A DNA stretch of 64,000 nucleotides from Cycas panzhihuaensis (lineage: Eukaryota; Cycadophyta), in assembly GCA_023213395.1 (NCBI GenBank), contig CM041465.1:86125741-86189740 (forward strand). The letters run 5' to 3'. The position numbers and the translations under genes were made by a program. Under the pieces are notes generated by a model. It did no database searches and was not told where the DNA came from. It was given only the letters and a program-made list of their open reading frames with translations. Of this stretch, positions 12,657 to 25,789 are shown one piece after another; positions within the stretch are counted from its first letter, which is position 1; each line of letters opens with the position of its first letter.

Positions 12657-12748
12657 CCAGTAAGCTAAATTAGAACAAATGTAACTTATAGAGAGAAAGA
12701 GGCCAGTAAGCTAAATTAGAACAAATGTAACTTATAGAGAGAAAGAGG
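12657..12748. repeat. 46-bp perfect tandem duplication
   Basis: Two identical 46-bp units beginning CCAGTAAGCTAAATTAG. The equivalent place in copy B (about 18935) has one unit, so this duplication followed the A/B split. Confidence 0.9.
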
Positions 12749-13319
12749 GCAAGAAGGGTGCTGTTCACAAGTAGTTTTTAATAGGCATGTGCCTTAGATC
12801 TGTGAGAGGCTAGGTGAATAGAAAATAAATGGAATTATAAAAGGCTCTTAGATCAACTGAAAAAATGTTTGACCTTCAATGTTTTTACTAGGCATTTTTG
12901 GTATCTTAAAAATTATTGCTACTCGTTATTGTGAAGTTTTGAGTTTGTAGTGTTTGGTTTTGTTCAATATTTGACTTGCATGGTAATGGTGCAAGAAGTG
13001 CTAAACCAATTCACTCTAGCACAATTTAAATGCTTTTTTTGATCTACCCATGCAATTTTTTTTTTAGTGTATATTTTAATTCAATGTTTTGGTTCCTTAA
13101 TTGTTGCTGGTTTTGACTTTTACTATTCTTATACTTTATTTGAAATTGCTATAATACATGGGGGCCATGGACTAATCTTCATTTCTGCATAAAGGATGGG
13201 GTGTACCCCTTTTCTTGAGTCTATTTTAAAAAAAAATGGTGATGGCTGGATAGGAGTGATCACTATTTGGAGTTGTATTTATTTTGCTTTTTGTTTAGGT
13301 TGTGATAGCTCTTTGAGAA

Positions 13320-13690
13320 CTAAATTTTTGTTGGTTTTTTTAAGAGTATGTGACCCAAGGCTTTTATTTATTGATGGATGGGAGTTATCATGAATTGGAA
13401 CTTGCATTTATTTTGCATTTTTCTTTTGGTCGTGGTGACTGAAAATTTTATTGTTTTTATAGTATATGTGGCCCAAGACTCTTATGGTTTGGGTTAGACG
13501 ACTCTTTGGTGATTGATTTTTCAACATTTTTTTCTTTAGTAGTATATGTTGCATAAGGCTTTTATTATTTTGATTTGGGGTTGGTGGCTCTTTGGGAATC
13601 ATCAATTAAGGAGTATATGTGGCCCAAGATGTGTATCACTTTGGTTTGAGTTTGGTGGTTCCTTGAGAATTGGAGGACTTTGGTCCTAAC
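13320..13690. repeat. Imperfect minisatellite in copy A
   Basis: Units of about 80-110 bp, each with AGTATATGTGGCCCAAG-like and TTTGGTTTGGGTTGGTGG-like words followed by CTCTTTGGGAAT, repeat four or more times with divergence. Confidence 0.65.
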
Positions 13691-13779
13691 GTGAGGTTGG
13701 AATAGTGATTTCTTTGTAATCATGGAATATATATGGGGTAAACTTATTTATGTTGAAAATAGGTTGCAAAATTGGTAAG

Positions 13780-15570
13780 TTTCTTTTTGACAAACCTTAA
13801 AAAGATAAGGATTTTATTCACAAGGATTTTACAACGGGAGTTAAAAAAAAATTGCTGTATTGATTATTAATATAAGTAGTAATTTAAAAGATTGCCAGGG
13901 CAGGTAGATTATGTTAACTTGAGTTTTGAGTTTTTAGGTTATTCTTCATTTCTCTTGTCATTATTTTCAATTACCTAGGTAATGAGTAGTTACTTTGGTA
14001 ATGACTATTGGTGTACTTATAAAACCTTTGGTAATGACTATTGGTGTATTTATAAAATCCTCATCAAAGGAATGCCTGGTCAAAGAATAAATTTCAAGGC
14101 AAGGGTTGGGGTGGGGAGTGAGTAGGGTGGGTTTGATCGGGGTTAAGTAAAATAAACAAGGAATCCTTTTCCAAGGGCACTATGCTGTGGCATTTGACCA
14201 TTTCCTCAAGTTTTATATTTAATTGAGTTGATGACGATGCATGGTTTGGATGGTATAGAGTAAAATCTCACTTTTTACTAAGGATCGAAAGGAAAATTAT
14301 TTCTTCGTATCAAACAATAAGTTGGAATAAAAAGTAAATGCAAGCTGTTGGGCACATTCATTTAATTGGATGTAAATCGGTCCATCTTTCCGTGAAGGGT
14401 TTATTTTGTTGATACATGTTTTAATCAAGCAAGATAAACTTGGCAAAATATGAATTTTTAAAAGAAGGGAATAAGATATTTGAAGTTGCAATGGTTAATA
14501 ATTTGCAAAATAGGAATTCATTGTTGGTATTAAAGCGACTAATAAATTGGGACCACAAATGTTGCTTCGTCACTTGAAAGCAACACTTTAAAGTGACGAA
14601 CTAAAGCAAATTAGCACTTTAAGCGATGAAGGTGCATTAGAACAAGGATGAAAAGATGATTTAAGATATTATGTAGTGATTTAAGATATGAGCAAAATTA
14701 ATTAAAAAATGGGTGGGTTTTATCAAAAAGGTAGTTGTTACGGTTAGTGATTATTTCATTTAGTCTATATTATATTCAATAAGTGATCAATGTTAGGGAT
14801 TAAAAGGTGAGGTAAAAAAGGGGGTTGGAATATACATTCTAAACAGGTACAAGGAATTCATTGCAAAAGTTTTTAAGTATAGAAGTTGTAAGTTGTTATA
14901 GTTTAGTCGGAATTTGGAGTTGATTTAGTATATTCATTAGTAATATATTTAATTTATTTGAAGTAGTTACTTTTGAATGTCTTAGTGTAGGAGGATAAAA
15001 TTTTGCCAAAAGGAAAATATCCCATCATGTTACAAAATAAATTACAATAATAATTTTAAAGAGTTGTTAAAAAGAAATAAATGATGGACCCTTTCTAAAT
15101 GTGCTTATGTTCTAATGAAATTTTGTTGGCGTTTGACCATTTTATTTGGTATTATTTTTTTATTACTTTGATGATGATGCCTGATTGGGTGGTATGAGGT
15201 AATATTTTGCCTTGGCAAAGGATTTAAAGGAAAAATATTCCTTTATATTAAACAATAATTTGGAATAAAAATAAATGAATGAATTAAATAAATTAATTTA
15301 TAAATAAATAATTTAATTTGTATGTGGATGCAGAAAATTCCATCCATCTTTTCATAACGGACATATCAACAAAGTAATCTATTTATGGGCACCACCATCT
15401 TCATCCTAGTAATTTATAAATAAATATCAACAAAATAATCTCTTTATGGGTACCACCATCTGCATCCAATAATTTATAAATAATTTAAATAATTTAATTT
15501 GAATATGGATGCAAAATATTCCATCCATCCTTCCATAACGGATGTATCCATAAAATAACCTCCTTATGGG
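13780..15570. repeat. Tandem array (R units) of copy A
   Basis: A unit of roughly 1.2 kb recurs in full or part. Its order of landmarks is: AGTTTTTAGGTTATT, TTTTCAATTAC, TGGTAATGACTATTGG, the word GGCACTTATGTTCTAA (diverged), TTTGACCATTT, GATGATGATGC, AAACAATAAATTGGAATAAA, ATTCCATCC, AAGATGTTTGAAGTTGCAAT, GATTAAAAGGTGA. It is AT-rich and has no ORF. Confidence 0.65.
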
Positions 15571-15587
15571 CACCACCATCTTCATCC
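15387..15587. repeat. Three copies of a LINE-junction motif
   Basis: GGGCACCACCATCTTCATCC occurs at 15387, 15448 (two mismatches) and 15568. The third copy runs directly into LINE ORF1-derived sequence, and the same word corresponds to LINE3 ORF1 near 27426. The first two are therefore local duplications of the array/LINE junction. Confidence 0.7.
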
Positions 15588-17352
15588 AGGGCTTCAAAGT
15601 TATTGGCATTACAGATTCATCAAGTAGTTTTTTTGATAGATATTTTGTAACCCATGGGATTTTTGTTTTTGACTTTTTGAAAGCCATCTTGGCCTACGGT
15701 CACCTCCTTCCACATGGGCCTCTTATACAGAGTTTTTTTTTCCAAGTGGCCATGCATATGGCGAATACAATGTTTAAATGGGATCTGTTCATGGTCAACC
15801 TGCTCCCACCATTTTCTCCTCAAATTCGAACAATTGCCTTCAGGGGTGAAACTTGATAAATTCATGAAAGACAAATTTTAGCATAAATTGTATAATGTTT
15901 TTCCATGGTGATCTCTGAAGCTTTAACGTAAGTGTTCAGGGAATTCCCAATTTCAAGAGGTATCTTCGTTCCAAAATTCTAAGAGGCAGAGGAGAGTTTA
16001 ACCCATGCCGAATTCGTTGAGAGGTTGTCTTTAATCAGAGCAAAACTAAGTGTCTAAAGCATCATGAATTGGCCCACAGGTTCGTATAGTCTGCTCTTAA
16101 AGGCTTTATTTCTGTCCTGAGAGGCAAAAATTACAGTATAAAAACTTTTTAGATCCAACTTAATGTTGGTTTCTCCTTTGAATTTTAATTTGCCCTCCCA
16201 TCTATTTTGATTCATTTTTCAAGTCTAATTTTGCAGGGTTGGGAATGCATGGTCACTGAAATATATACTTTTTGTTTAGAAGTCTGAAAAGAGTATAATT
16301 TGGAGATTCGTGTTTTGCCATGACCCAACAACCATTTAATAGTGGATCCCATATTAGGATAAATTTTTCACGTATGTGTTGGGTTATCATTGAGCATTGG
16401 AAAGGCTTTTTGGTGCCATATTAATAGTTTGTTTGACTGGTTAAATTTTTTTTGAACAATAACCAGGAGGGATGAAACCCAACCCTCCCCCCTTAGAATT
16501 AAATTAGTGTAAAAGAGTTTCGAATGTGGACAAGAAATCAAATTACAGATCTTGCATAAACTAGAAATTTCAGATGTACAAGAAATCAACAAAACAAAAA
16601 ATTGAGATGGAAATTTAAGCCCAATATGTGTCAAACGGGAAACGAGTCCTACCCAGAAGATGATATTCAGAGATAAACGAGAAAAATGAGTAGCACTCGT
16701 CCCGAAAGCACCGCCAACTAAAACCTCTGAACTCAGCGTTTATACAGATCTGCAGATTAAAGACCAATGTAGGATTCAAGATTTGGAGGGGGCTCAAAAC
16801 CACAAAATTGTAATCCCCTAAAGTGACCAAAGCCGCGAGGCAAAATGTTTCAGAAAATAAGGATGTGATCTGACCTTCAAAAACTTGCAGTCACCACCCG
16901 TCTTAAAAATCTCCAGCAGAACAGAACGGTCCAAAAGGAAGCCGTTACAAAGTAGTCGCTGCACATCAAAAGCCTTTGAAATCCATGACCACAATTTGCA
17001 GGCACTGTGGCTTCAGTTGAGAAAGAGCTATGAAAAAGCCAAAAAGGAGCCCACTAACAAAAAAGAGGGTTGCAGAACAGGACCAAAATATCCGCGATGT
17101 GTGCCGCCAGGAGCTGGGACAGAAACCCTAGCCGAAGGGGAACCTGAATATGGATTCATTTGTAATTAAACTACACAAAAAGCGATGATGCTGATGCCAT
17201 CTTGTGATTGCGACTTCAAAGTATAGTATTATCGATGTAGAGCTTTGCAGAAGTAAGATGCCAGAACATGACGATGCCCGCCCAAGTAAAATTTAATCGC
17301 CCATATGGAAGAATTTGACCAGACTGTTGCCCGCCGCAGAAGTAAGATTGAC
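15571..17352 (-). mobile_element. LINE fragment: 5' UTR and start of ORF1 only (same family as LINE3)
   Basis: Collinear with about 27426-29545 of LINE3. Shared are AGGGCTTCAAA, GGCCATGCATATG, the DUF4283-like ORF1 part and the 5' UTR words ACCAAAGCCGCGAGGCAAAA and ATTATCGATGTAGA. The right edge is near the element's 5' end. The left edge stops inside ORF1, so everything 3' of it is absent. That is the reverse of the normal 5' truncation of LINEs and points to later deletion or recombination. ORFs such as 15620-15874 and 16368-16830 are pieces of ORF1 or UTR. Confidence 0.72.
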
Positions 17353-19559
17353 AGTGTCATTTGTAGGGGTTTATTGGGCTAACGTGTATTTGCGTTTTTT
17401 CATATATACCAACCAAGTTTGAGCTCGCCAGCTATGGTTGGACATCATAGACTAGGGTTTCGGTTTATTGCAAGAAGCGTGTGAACAAAGTTTTATGCGT
17501 CCAATTGGATCTATACGTTCAACCGTCCTAGGATGTAATATTATGTTGTAATTCACGTGAAGTTTGCCACTCGAGGGTTAAATTTTATTTTTCCGAGAAC
17601 GAGGTTTTTAATTTTTCCCTTTTAGTATACGTGTTTAGCTTTTATGGAATCTATTGCATTTAAATATGAAGTAATATAATTGTGCATTATTATATTTTAA
17701 TTATTTTTATTTTATTTATTTATTTTGTTTGCGTTCTATTTTTGAGTAAACATTTTATGTATCCATTTGCATTTAAATATGCAGTATTTTAGTTCTTTTA
17801 TTTATTTGTTTGTTTGTTTTCAATTTTCAGTGGCCATATAATATATCCATCTGCATATAAATATGCTGTAATATTAGTGTGCATTATTGCGTTTTAATTC
17901 TTTTATTTATTTATTGTTTGTCTCCTATTTTTAAGTTGCCATTGTTTTGTCGACTCCAAATGCTTAAATTTTAAACCTGGTTTTATTTAGAGCCATTATT
18001 CTCAGCCAGTGAGAGATTCAATTGTCTTGAGAATCATTTTGGCATGGTGAAGACTGAAGTTTTTTTTTTATTCCTTTCATTACGTGTGGGGGTATTTTTT
18101 TGTACATTCTGATTTTTTAGCAAATGCCAATTTATTAGCCTTAATCAAAAATTTCCGACAAATGATCAAGATTGGGGGATTATTGTTCAACAAGGCTGTT
18201 GAAATAGTCAAGCAAAAGTGGCGCTTCATCTATAACATAAAATGCATACCTAATAATGCATCTTCCGAGCTTTCCTATCAAGTGGCATTACATCATTTCA
18301 AATCATGAGATATTTTTCACCATCATCATCGTTGCAATTCCATCAAATGTATGTTTAGTGTGGTAATGCCAACTCAAGTTTAGTCATATACGTTGGTATG
18401 TTGCATATGGATTTTTCTGTTATATGTATGTTTCATATAGAAGCATATTTTTCTTGGAAAATGTATGTTGTATTTGCCACCTTAATGGATAAACATAACA
18501 AGTTTTCTTATGGCAGCTACCTTAATACTAGAGGGAACTTTTATATTATTGTTAGCTCTTGTATGTGAGGGGAATGAGCCCTAGTTCCATTTTCGTAATT
18601 GTTTGAGTAGTGGGTCGCTCTATTCTAGTATTTTCCACTTTGTGTAGTGTATGGAAGGCTTTGGAAGTCTGTATGATCTTTGCTGTGCTGTGTATTGTAA
18701 AAATATTTTAGTGCTAGCTAGGTTTCCATAAAAGTTGGATCTCCTCTTATGTAGCACAAAAATTGATTGTTGTAAACTATGGGTTTATTCATAGTTAACT
18801 TTGAAAGTAGTCATTTCTTGTGATCAAGTCTAAAGTAGCATGGGGGTGTTTGAAAAAGCATCAATCAAAGTCTTCTATTAAAGGGGATACCATTTGTATT
18901 TGATTGATATATTCAGTTAGAAGAGATGACAAATCAGTAAGCTAAATTAGAACAAATGTAACATGCAAAGGGAGAGGGCAAGGAAGGTCAATGCATAAAA
19001 TTTTGAAATTGTTCACAAGTAGTTTTCAGTGGGCTCTATAATTCAATGTGCCTTGGATTTATTAGAGGTTTGCTGAATAGAAAATAAATGGAATTATAGA
19101 GGGCCTTAGATCAACAAAAACAAAAGTTGTAACTTTAGATGTTTATGCTACACATTTTTTGTATCTTAAAAATTACTGTCACTCACGATATTGTGAAGTT
19201 TGAGTTTGAAGTGTTTGCTCTTATTTAATGTTTTGATGTACATGGTAATGGCACAAGAAATGTTAAAACCATTTCACTTTTGCTTCTATTGATCTACTTG
19301 TGTAGGATTTTATCAAGTGTATATTGTGATTAGTGCATTTGGTGTCCTAATTATTTATTTTGACTCATTGTTTTTGCACTTGATTTGAAACTACTATATT
19401 ACAAATGGACTTCCCTTTATTTCTATATGAAGGATGGGCTGTGTAGCTTGTTTTTACTCCATTTTAAAAATTTTTGTTGATTGATGGATAGTAGTGATCA
19501 TGATTTGGAGTTTGTATTTATTTTGCATTTTTGCTTAGCTTGCAATGGTTCTTTGAGAA

Positions 19560-19945
19560 TTAATTTTTCATTGTCTTCTTTAAGAGTACGAGGCCCAAGG
19601 TTTTTTATCAATGTGGATGGGAGTTATTATGAATTGAAACTTGTACTTCTTTTGCATTTTTCTTTTGGTTGTGGTTGTTTGTTGAGAAAATTTCATTGTT
19701 TTCTTTAGTAGTATATGTTGCCCAAGACTTTTATGATTTCAATTTGGCTTACGTGGTTCTTTGGGAATTAATTCATCATCATTTTTTTTTCTTTAATAGT
19801 ATATGTTGCCCAAAGCTTTTATTATTGTGGTTTGGGTTAGGTGGCTCTTTGGGAATTAATTTTTTATCAGTTTTTTTGGTAGTATAAGAGGGCCAAGATG
19901 TTTATCACTTTGGTTTGTGTTCGGTGGTTCCTTGAGAAATGTAGG
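19560..19945. repeat. Imperfect minisatellite in copy B
   Basis: Counterpart of 13320-13690: repeated AGTATATGTTGCCCAAG and GTGGCTCTTTGGGAATTAAT words at about 80-110-bp spacing, four or more units. Confidence 0.65.
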
Positions 19946-20049
19946 GCTTTGGCCCTAACTTGAGGTTGGACTAGTGATTTCTTTGCAATCATCGAATATA
20001 TATGGGATAAACTATTTATGTTGGAAATATGCCTCAAAATTGATAGATT

Positions 20050-21967
20050 CTTTTTGACAAACCTTAAAGATAGGGACTCCACTTACAAGGATTTTGCAAT
20101 AGAAGTTCAAAGGTCAATAATTACACTGTGGGGAAAGATATTGAATTAGATTGATTGCATTAATTAGTAATGTAATTAATTAATTTATTAATAAGTAGTT
20201 ATTTGAACTATTACAATGTTAAGGAGGTTATGTTAACTTGAGTTTTGAGTTTTTAGGTTATTCCTCATTTCCCTTGCTATTATTTTCAATTACTTGAGTA
20301 ACGAGTAGATACTTTAGTAATGAATATTGGTGTACTTGGATACAATCTTGTTGAAGAAAGTATTCCTTCCTTCAGGTCAAAGAATAAATTGCAACAAGGT
20401 TGTGGTGGGGTGGGGGGATGGCAAAAAGAAGTAAAATAAATAAGGGAATCCTTTTTCAAGGGGCTATGTTTCTAAAGTCCTTGTTGGAATTTGACCATTT
20501 CCTCTAGTTTTATTTTTGATTAGTTTGTTGATGACGCATGATTGGGTGGTATAAGGTAAAATCTTACTTTACAAAGAATCTAAAGGAATATTATTTATTC
20601 ATATCAAACAATAAATTGGAATAAAATTAAATGCAAGTTGTTGGTCACATTCATTTAATTTGAATGTGGATGTGTGAGATTCCATCCTTTCATAAAGGGT
20701 TTATTTTATTGATATATCTTTCAATAAAAGAAGATAAACTTGATGAAATATTTTAAAGGGAATAAGGTGTTTGAAGTTGCAATGGTTAATAATTTGCAAG
20801 ATAAGAAATTGTTATTGGTATTAAAACAATAAATTGGAATAAAATGAAACGCAAGTTGTTGGTCACATTCATTTAATTTGAATGTGGATGTGTGATATTC
20901 CATGCTTCCATAAAGGGGTTATTTGTTGATATATCTTTCAATCCAAGAAAATAAACTTGATGAAATATTTTAAAAGAAGGGAATAAGGTGTTTGAAATTG
21001 CAATGGTTAATAATCTGCAAGATAGCAATTTGTTATTGGTATTAAAAAGAAATGGAATTGGGCCCACAAGTGTTGAAAGCAACACTTTTAAGTGATGAAC
21101 TAGAGCAAATTAGCATTTTTAAGCAATGAAGTAGGGTTTAAAGTGATGCATTAGAACAAGGATCAAAAGGTGATAAATGCATACAAAATAATTAGGAATG
21201 ATTCTAAGATATGAGCATTTAATCAAAAAATGGGTGCTCACATAAAAAAGAAAAAGCATGGTTGTTATGGGTTTTGGTAAATTCATTGAGTCTAAATTAT
21301 ACTTGATAAGTAACTAGTTACTCTGGTAATGATTATTGGTGTAACAGTATAAAATCTTGCGGAAGGAAAAATATTCCATCATCTCAAAGAATAAGTTATA
21401 ATAATAATTAAAAAAACTAGTAAAGAAAATTAAATGATAGACCCTTTTTCAAGGTGCTTATGCTCTATAGAAACCTTGTTAAAACTTAACCATTTCCTTT
21501 GGTATTATTTTTTGGTCAGTTGTTACTCTGGTAATGATTATTGGTGTAACAGTATAAAATCTTGCGGAAGGAAAAATATTCCATCATCTCAAAGAATAAG
21601 TTATAATAATAATTAAAAAAACTAGTAAAGAAAATTAAATGATAGACCCTTTTTCAAGGTGCTTATGCTCTAACGAAACCTTGTATGGTGTGGTATAGAG
21701 TAAAATCTTGCCTTGGCAAGTATCTAAAGAAAAAACATTTCTTCATATCAAATAATAAATTAAAATAAAAATAAATGCAAGTTATTGGTTTCACTAGTTT
21801 AATTTGAGTGTGGATGCAAAATATTCCATCCTCCCATAAAGAAGTTATTTTGTTGCTGTATCTTTTAATCCAAGAAGATAAATTGTGATAAAAATATAAG
21901 ATTAAAAATAAGGTAATAAGATGTTTGAAGTTGCAATGGTTGATAGTTTGTAAGATAGGAATTTGTT
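20050..21967. repeat. Tandem array (R units) of copy B
   Basis: Several complete and partial R units. TTGGTCACATTCATTTAATT occurs at about 20641 and 20861, and AGTTGCAATGGTTAATAAT-like words at about 20775, 20998 and 21928. Confidence 0.7.
21318..21672. repeat. Recent 205-bp-period tandem duplication
   Basis: The 150 bp at 21318-21467 and 21523-21672 appear identical base for base, from TTACTCTGGTAATG to GCTTATGCTCTA. Other R units have diverged, so this duplication is the youngest event I can see in the array. Confidence 0.88.
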
Positions 21968-22439
21968 TTATTTCTTGTTTTGATAGATAAAAAGGAAATT
22001 GAATTATGATACAAAAAATATTACAATATAGTACGTGAGAGATCATACCCATAATTGGGGAAGGTTTGGTAGAAACAAGTTAGAAACAACTTGATATACC
22101 AGAAAATAAATGTTATCCATGCTACATCTGAAAAGATAATAGAAAAAACAACAAGATTTAGATGATCAACTTGGGGTAAACAACATCTCCTCTCAACAAT
22201 TAAAGAACTAAGAAGAAACAAGGTGGGTGTACCTGGAACGCATCTAACAACAGAACATAAGACGAAAGATCAACAAAAAACCCAAGTTAAGCAAAATCAC
22301 CTCCTAACAATAAGGAAGCAAGAAAAGAAAAGGATTAGACTATTAGGACAATGTCTTCCATCAAAATTTGACTAATGTCCTTTTTAAACTTTTAGAAAAT
22401 AAATCTATCAAGGGTCGAATCAATCTCTATTTCTCTCTA

Positions 22440-22860
22440 GCGATCCATCACCCCTGTATTTTGCTAGAAGGTCTACCACCTTATTTACTTTTCCTTTAAC
22501 ATGATTGAATGAGACATCCTCAAAATTGCTAGTAATGATGAGGGAGATTATCTTAAGAATGAGAGAGAACCTTTAATTATTGGCCTCTATCTAGTCCTTC
22601 ACATTTTAGAGAAAATTGATGATGAATTTGGAATCACCTTTTAAACATATACAATTCAGAGCTAATTTCCTCAGAATTTTAAGGATAGAAAGAGCCATCA
22701 TTACCTTAGCCATATTATTTGTGACCCCTCCAATATTTTGGAAATACAACTACACAACCTGGACTCTGTGATCTTTAATGACCCTCTAATAACTACTCTT
22801 CTCGGGTCCCCCCTAGAAGCCCCATCAAAGTTGGCTTTAAATAAACTTTCTAAGGGTGGC
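22440..22860 (-). pseudogene. LINE3 ORF2, C-terminal RNase H domain
   Basis: Minus-strand pieces read KANFDGASRGDPRR near 22835 (family KxNFDGAxxGNPG), KGDSKFIINFL near 22630 (GDS catalytic block) and HVKGKVNKVVDLLAKYRG near 22490 (the RExNxxAD-LA block). This is the archaeal-type RNase H known from plant L1 ORF2. It would degrade RNA in the RNA:DNA hybrid. Stops between the blocks make it non-functional. Confidence 0.62.
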
Positions 22861-22879
22861 ATCTAGAGACAACCAACTT

Positions 22880-23700
22880 ATTTAGGAGTTTTATCATAAC
22901 TAAATTTGGATCTCAAATTATCTTTTAAAATTCTAAGACGTTTAAACTTTTCTAAATCTTATTGAGCCCAGGAGAGGTTCTCTACTCTCCAAATCTTGGA
23001 TGATAGAGTTTTCAAAATATTGCTCATGATTCTTTGAAGAATCAGGGAGATCAACTTGGCCTTGTTTCTGAATATTCTTTAATTATAGTCCTTCCAAATA
23101 GTTTATAAGACAAATCATGACACAAAATCTCTAGGCTTTTGTAGAATCCTATCTCCCGTTTTGAGATTACACCATCCCTTAAGGAGATTTGGAATGTTAG
23201 ATCTTCTCGAAGTCATTGCGCTAAAAACCCTTTCAAAGAAGTCTCAACAATTAGAAATTCCTTGATAATTGAGAAAAATATGGTTTATATCTTCTTCCTC
23301 ATCAATACACATAACACATCTTGAGAGACCAGTGAAGCCTCTACGACTAAGATTATCCCAAGTAAGGATACTATTATGAGCTAATTCCCATAAGAAGGTA
23401 GAGATCTTAGGCTAGATCTCAAGGGCCCAGATTTTTTGCTAGAGCTTACCTTGATCAAGCATCACATCCTCTTCCATTGAGAGCTCATAAGTCTGCTTTA
23501 TAGAAAAAGAACCTTTACCTTTAGGGCCCCATCTGAGCACATCGACGTCAACCTTATAGGGCATGGGCCTCCTACTCAGGATCTCCGACAATCTATCTTT
23601 TTCATCTAAAATAATCAGCTTAGGCCAAAAGTCCAAAGATTTTCATCTCCTTGTAAGAGGAGAACCCCTACCATCCCAAGCAAAAGAGCCACCTAGGTAA
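22880..23700 (-). pseudogene. LINE3 ORF2, zinc-binding (zf-RVT-like) region
   Basis: The ORF at 23439-23636 includes DVLRWGPKGKGSFSIKQTYE, the W-x-x-x-x-G-x-F-S-V-K-x-x-Y block that opens the zf-RVT region of plant L1 ORF2. The cysteine-rich part lies further along the minus strand near 23270-23330 and is degraded. Confidence 0.55.
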
Positions 23701-24349
23701 TTAGAGACTTTGCTCCACCAAGCCTTTAAGAAAATTTCCCTCATCCTATCAAGCTCACCTAGCTTACAAAGAGGCTCCTAGGCTTTGTAAGAATCTTTCC
23801 AAAACAAGCTTCCACACCATTTCTTATTTTCTAGAAGTAGTTAGCTTCGATCAATTTGAAGCGAGGGGTGGCCCCATTCCAAATAATAGATCTATTAATT
23901 AGCTTAATTATAATTAATCCTTCATGGTAATCCCTTCAGCATACTTTTCCCTCTAGATGTGAACCCATAAGGTGTCATTTTCCTTTAGCCACCTCCACAT
24001 CAATTTGGCATTGAGGGCCATATTTAGGGGCTTGAGTTATATGATATTTAGACTACCTTGGCTCTTAGCCCTACAAATCTTATTCCAAGGTACAAATGCA
24101 AACTTCTTCTTTAGAGCCGCACCTCCCCAGAAGAAGTCCTTTTAAATCCTCATAATGGATTTGATAAACTTAAGAGGACCTGAAAGTGAGAAAATAAAAA
24201 TGGGGAGAGCCTGAAACACTGATTTGATAACAACCCTTTTAGCCAACAAAAGAAAATTTAGATGTCATCCAACAAGCTTAGGCTTGATCTTATTAAGATC
24301 TCTTTCCCAAGCCGTATTTATATGAGGATTTTATATTAAAGGAATACCC

Positions 24350-25480
24350 AAATATTGGACAAGCAAAGAAGTAACGGGGTAATTCAAATATTTGTTTACA
24401 TTTCTTTGAACTCTAGGATAAGTATTAAAAAAAAAAAAAGTGATTTATCTTCATTGATAACACTCGACCCAGGAAGAAATGTATTGAGGTCCTTTTTCAA
24501 ATTCCTAGCTTCAGCGATTGAAGCAACTCCCAAGAGTATTGTCTCGTCAACAAACTATAGGTGAGGGAGCAATTCAACATCTTTGTCAATTTGAATCTGG
24601 ATTACTTGATTGTCCATTTTCATCTTGTTGATAAGCCTATCAAGACCTTCCATCATGATAATGAAGAGGTATGGGGATAAGGGATCTCCCTAGTGAATAC
24701 CTCTCGACGATCTAAACAAAGGGGTGGGGGATCCATTGCCCAAAATCGAAAAGGGAGGTCAGGAAAATGCAAATGTGAACCCATTCAATCCATTCATTTG
24801 CTAATCCAAAAGTCAACAAGATCTTATTGATAAATTCCCAATTTAAGTAGTCATAGGATTTTGACATGTCAAATTTCAAAAGCATTCGAGTCCCCTTGCT
24901 CTACTTGAAAGAATGTATACAACTTCCATGATAATAACGATCTCATCCAAACTTTGTTAGCCAACAACAAAGCCCACTTATTCCTTGGAAATAATTCTGG
25001 GAAGGATCCCCTTCAAACGAATCACCATGACTTTAGAAATAATTTTGTAAGAAGTATTACAAAGGGTTATTGCCATGAACTTATCTGTCGATAATAGGGA
25101 TTCCTCTTTTAGAATAAGAAATAAGAAAGTAGTATTCAAGGCTTGAAGAACCTTTCCAAACTTCCAAGATTTCTCAATAGCTTTGACCACCCAATTCCCC
25201 ATAATGTGCTAAAAGGATTGGTAGAAATCAACAAGGATGCAATCTGGGCCCAGGGCCTTTCTAGGTTTCATACTAAAAACCACTTTGATAACTTCATCTG
25301 TAGTAACTTCCTTAATAAGTATATTATTACATTTCTTAGTAACAAGTTTTAGAATGAACTCACAAATAGAATCTCTGGCAACCTGTTTATCAAGAGACAC
25401 TTTGGAAGCCAAATCCAAAAAAAACCTTCTCATATTCTCCTTAAACTCGGGCTTGAAATTAAGCATCATTCCATCTCGAC
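24350..25480 (-). pseudogene. LINE3 ORF2, reverse transcriptase domain with altered active site
   Basis: Minus-strand blocks: EVIKVVFSMKPRKALGPD (25209-25469), then TTFLFLILKEE and AITLCNTSYKIISKVMVIRL (24978-25202), then MSKSYDYLNWEF near 24860. The catalytic box reads F-V-D-E (plus coordinates 24543-24554) instead of the expected F-x-D-D, so the second aspartate has become glutamate. It is followed by TILLGVASIAEARNL. Stops occur throughout. Confidence 0.75.
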
Positions 25481-25789
25481 CCCTTAATTGCAGGATTCTA
25501 TTGAAATTGATATTTCAAAGAAGATGGATGGAAGGACTTCATATTTCTATCACCCACTTGAAGCTACTTAATTCAGTATTTTTGTTTCCAAGAAATCTTT
25601 TCTTTTAATTCTAGAGTGTCAATCTCTTCCTGTAAATGATCCTCTTTAGACGCATTCTCCTTGGAAATTCCATCCTTCAAAAACTCTTCCTCTATATGGG
25701 CCATCTTAACATCCAAAACTCTTCTTTGTTAAAAATTGTCCCCAAAATGTAGGTCGTTCCATTCCTTTATCCAATTCTTTAGGAATTTA

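Larger units (their letters stand above)
11095..15570. repeat. Segmental repeat, copy A
   Basis: Diverged but collinear with copy B from 17357. Shared landmarks are AGGGGTTTATTG, CCAATTGGATCTATACGTTC (11250 and 17499), the TTTATTTATTTATTT runs, GAGAGATTCAATTG, CAGTAAGCTAAATTAGAAC, a block of GGCCCAAG-type minisatellite units, and a terminal tandem array. There is no long ORF; it behaves as non-coding DNA, perhaps a large intron or intergenic block that was duplicated. Confidence 0.75.
17357..21967. repeat. Segmental repeat, copy B (left part)
   Basis: Collinear with copy A and similarly non-coding. It starts immediately after the LINE fragment at AGGGGTTTATTGGGCTAACG and ends at the LINE3 insertion point inside an R unit; the remainder continues at 29723. 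Confidence 0.75.

Noticed and set aside
16885-17169. 94-codon plus-strand ORF
   Set aside because: It is antisense to the LINE 5' UTR, and the homologous LINE3 region does not keep the frame.
11095-21967. Copies A and B as the two LTRs of one giant element
   Set aside because: No PBS after A, no PPT before B, no TSD, and the DNA between them is a LINE fragment rather than gag-pol.
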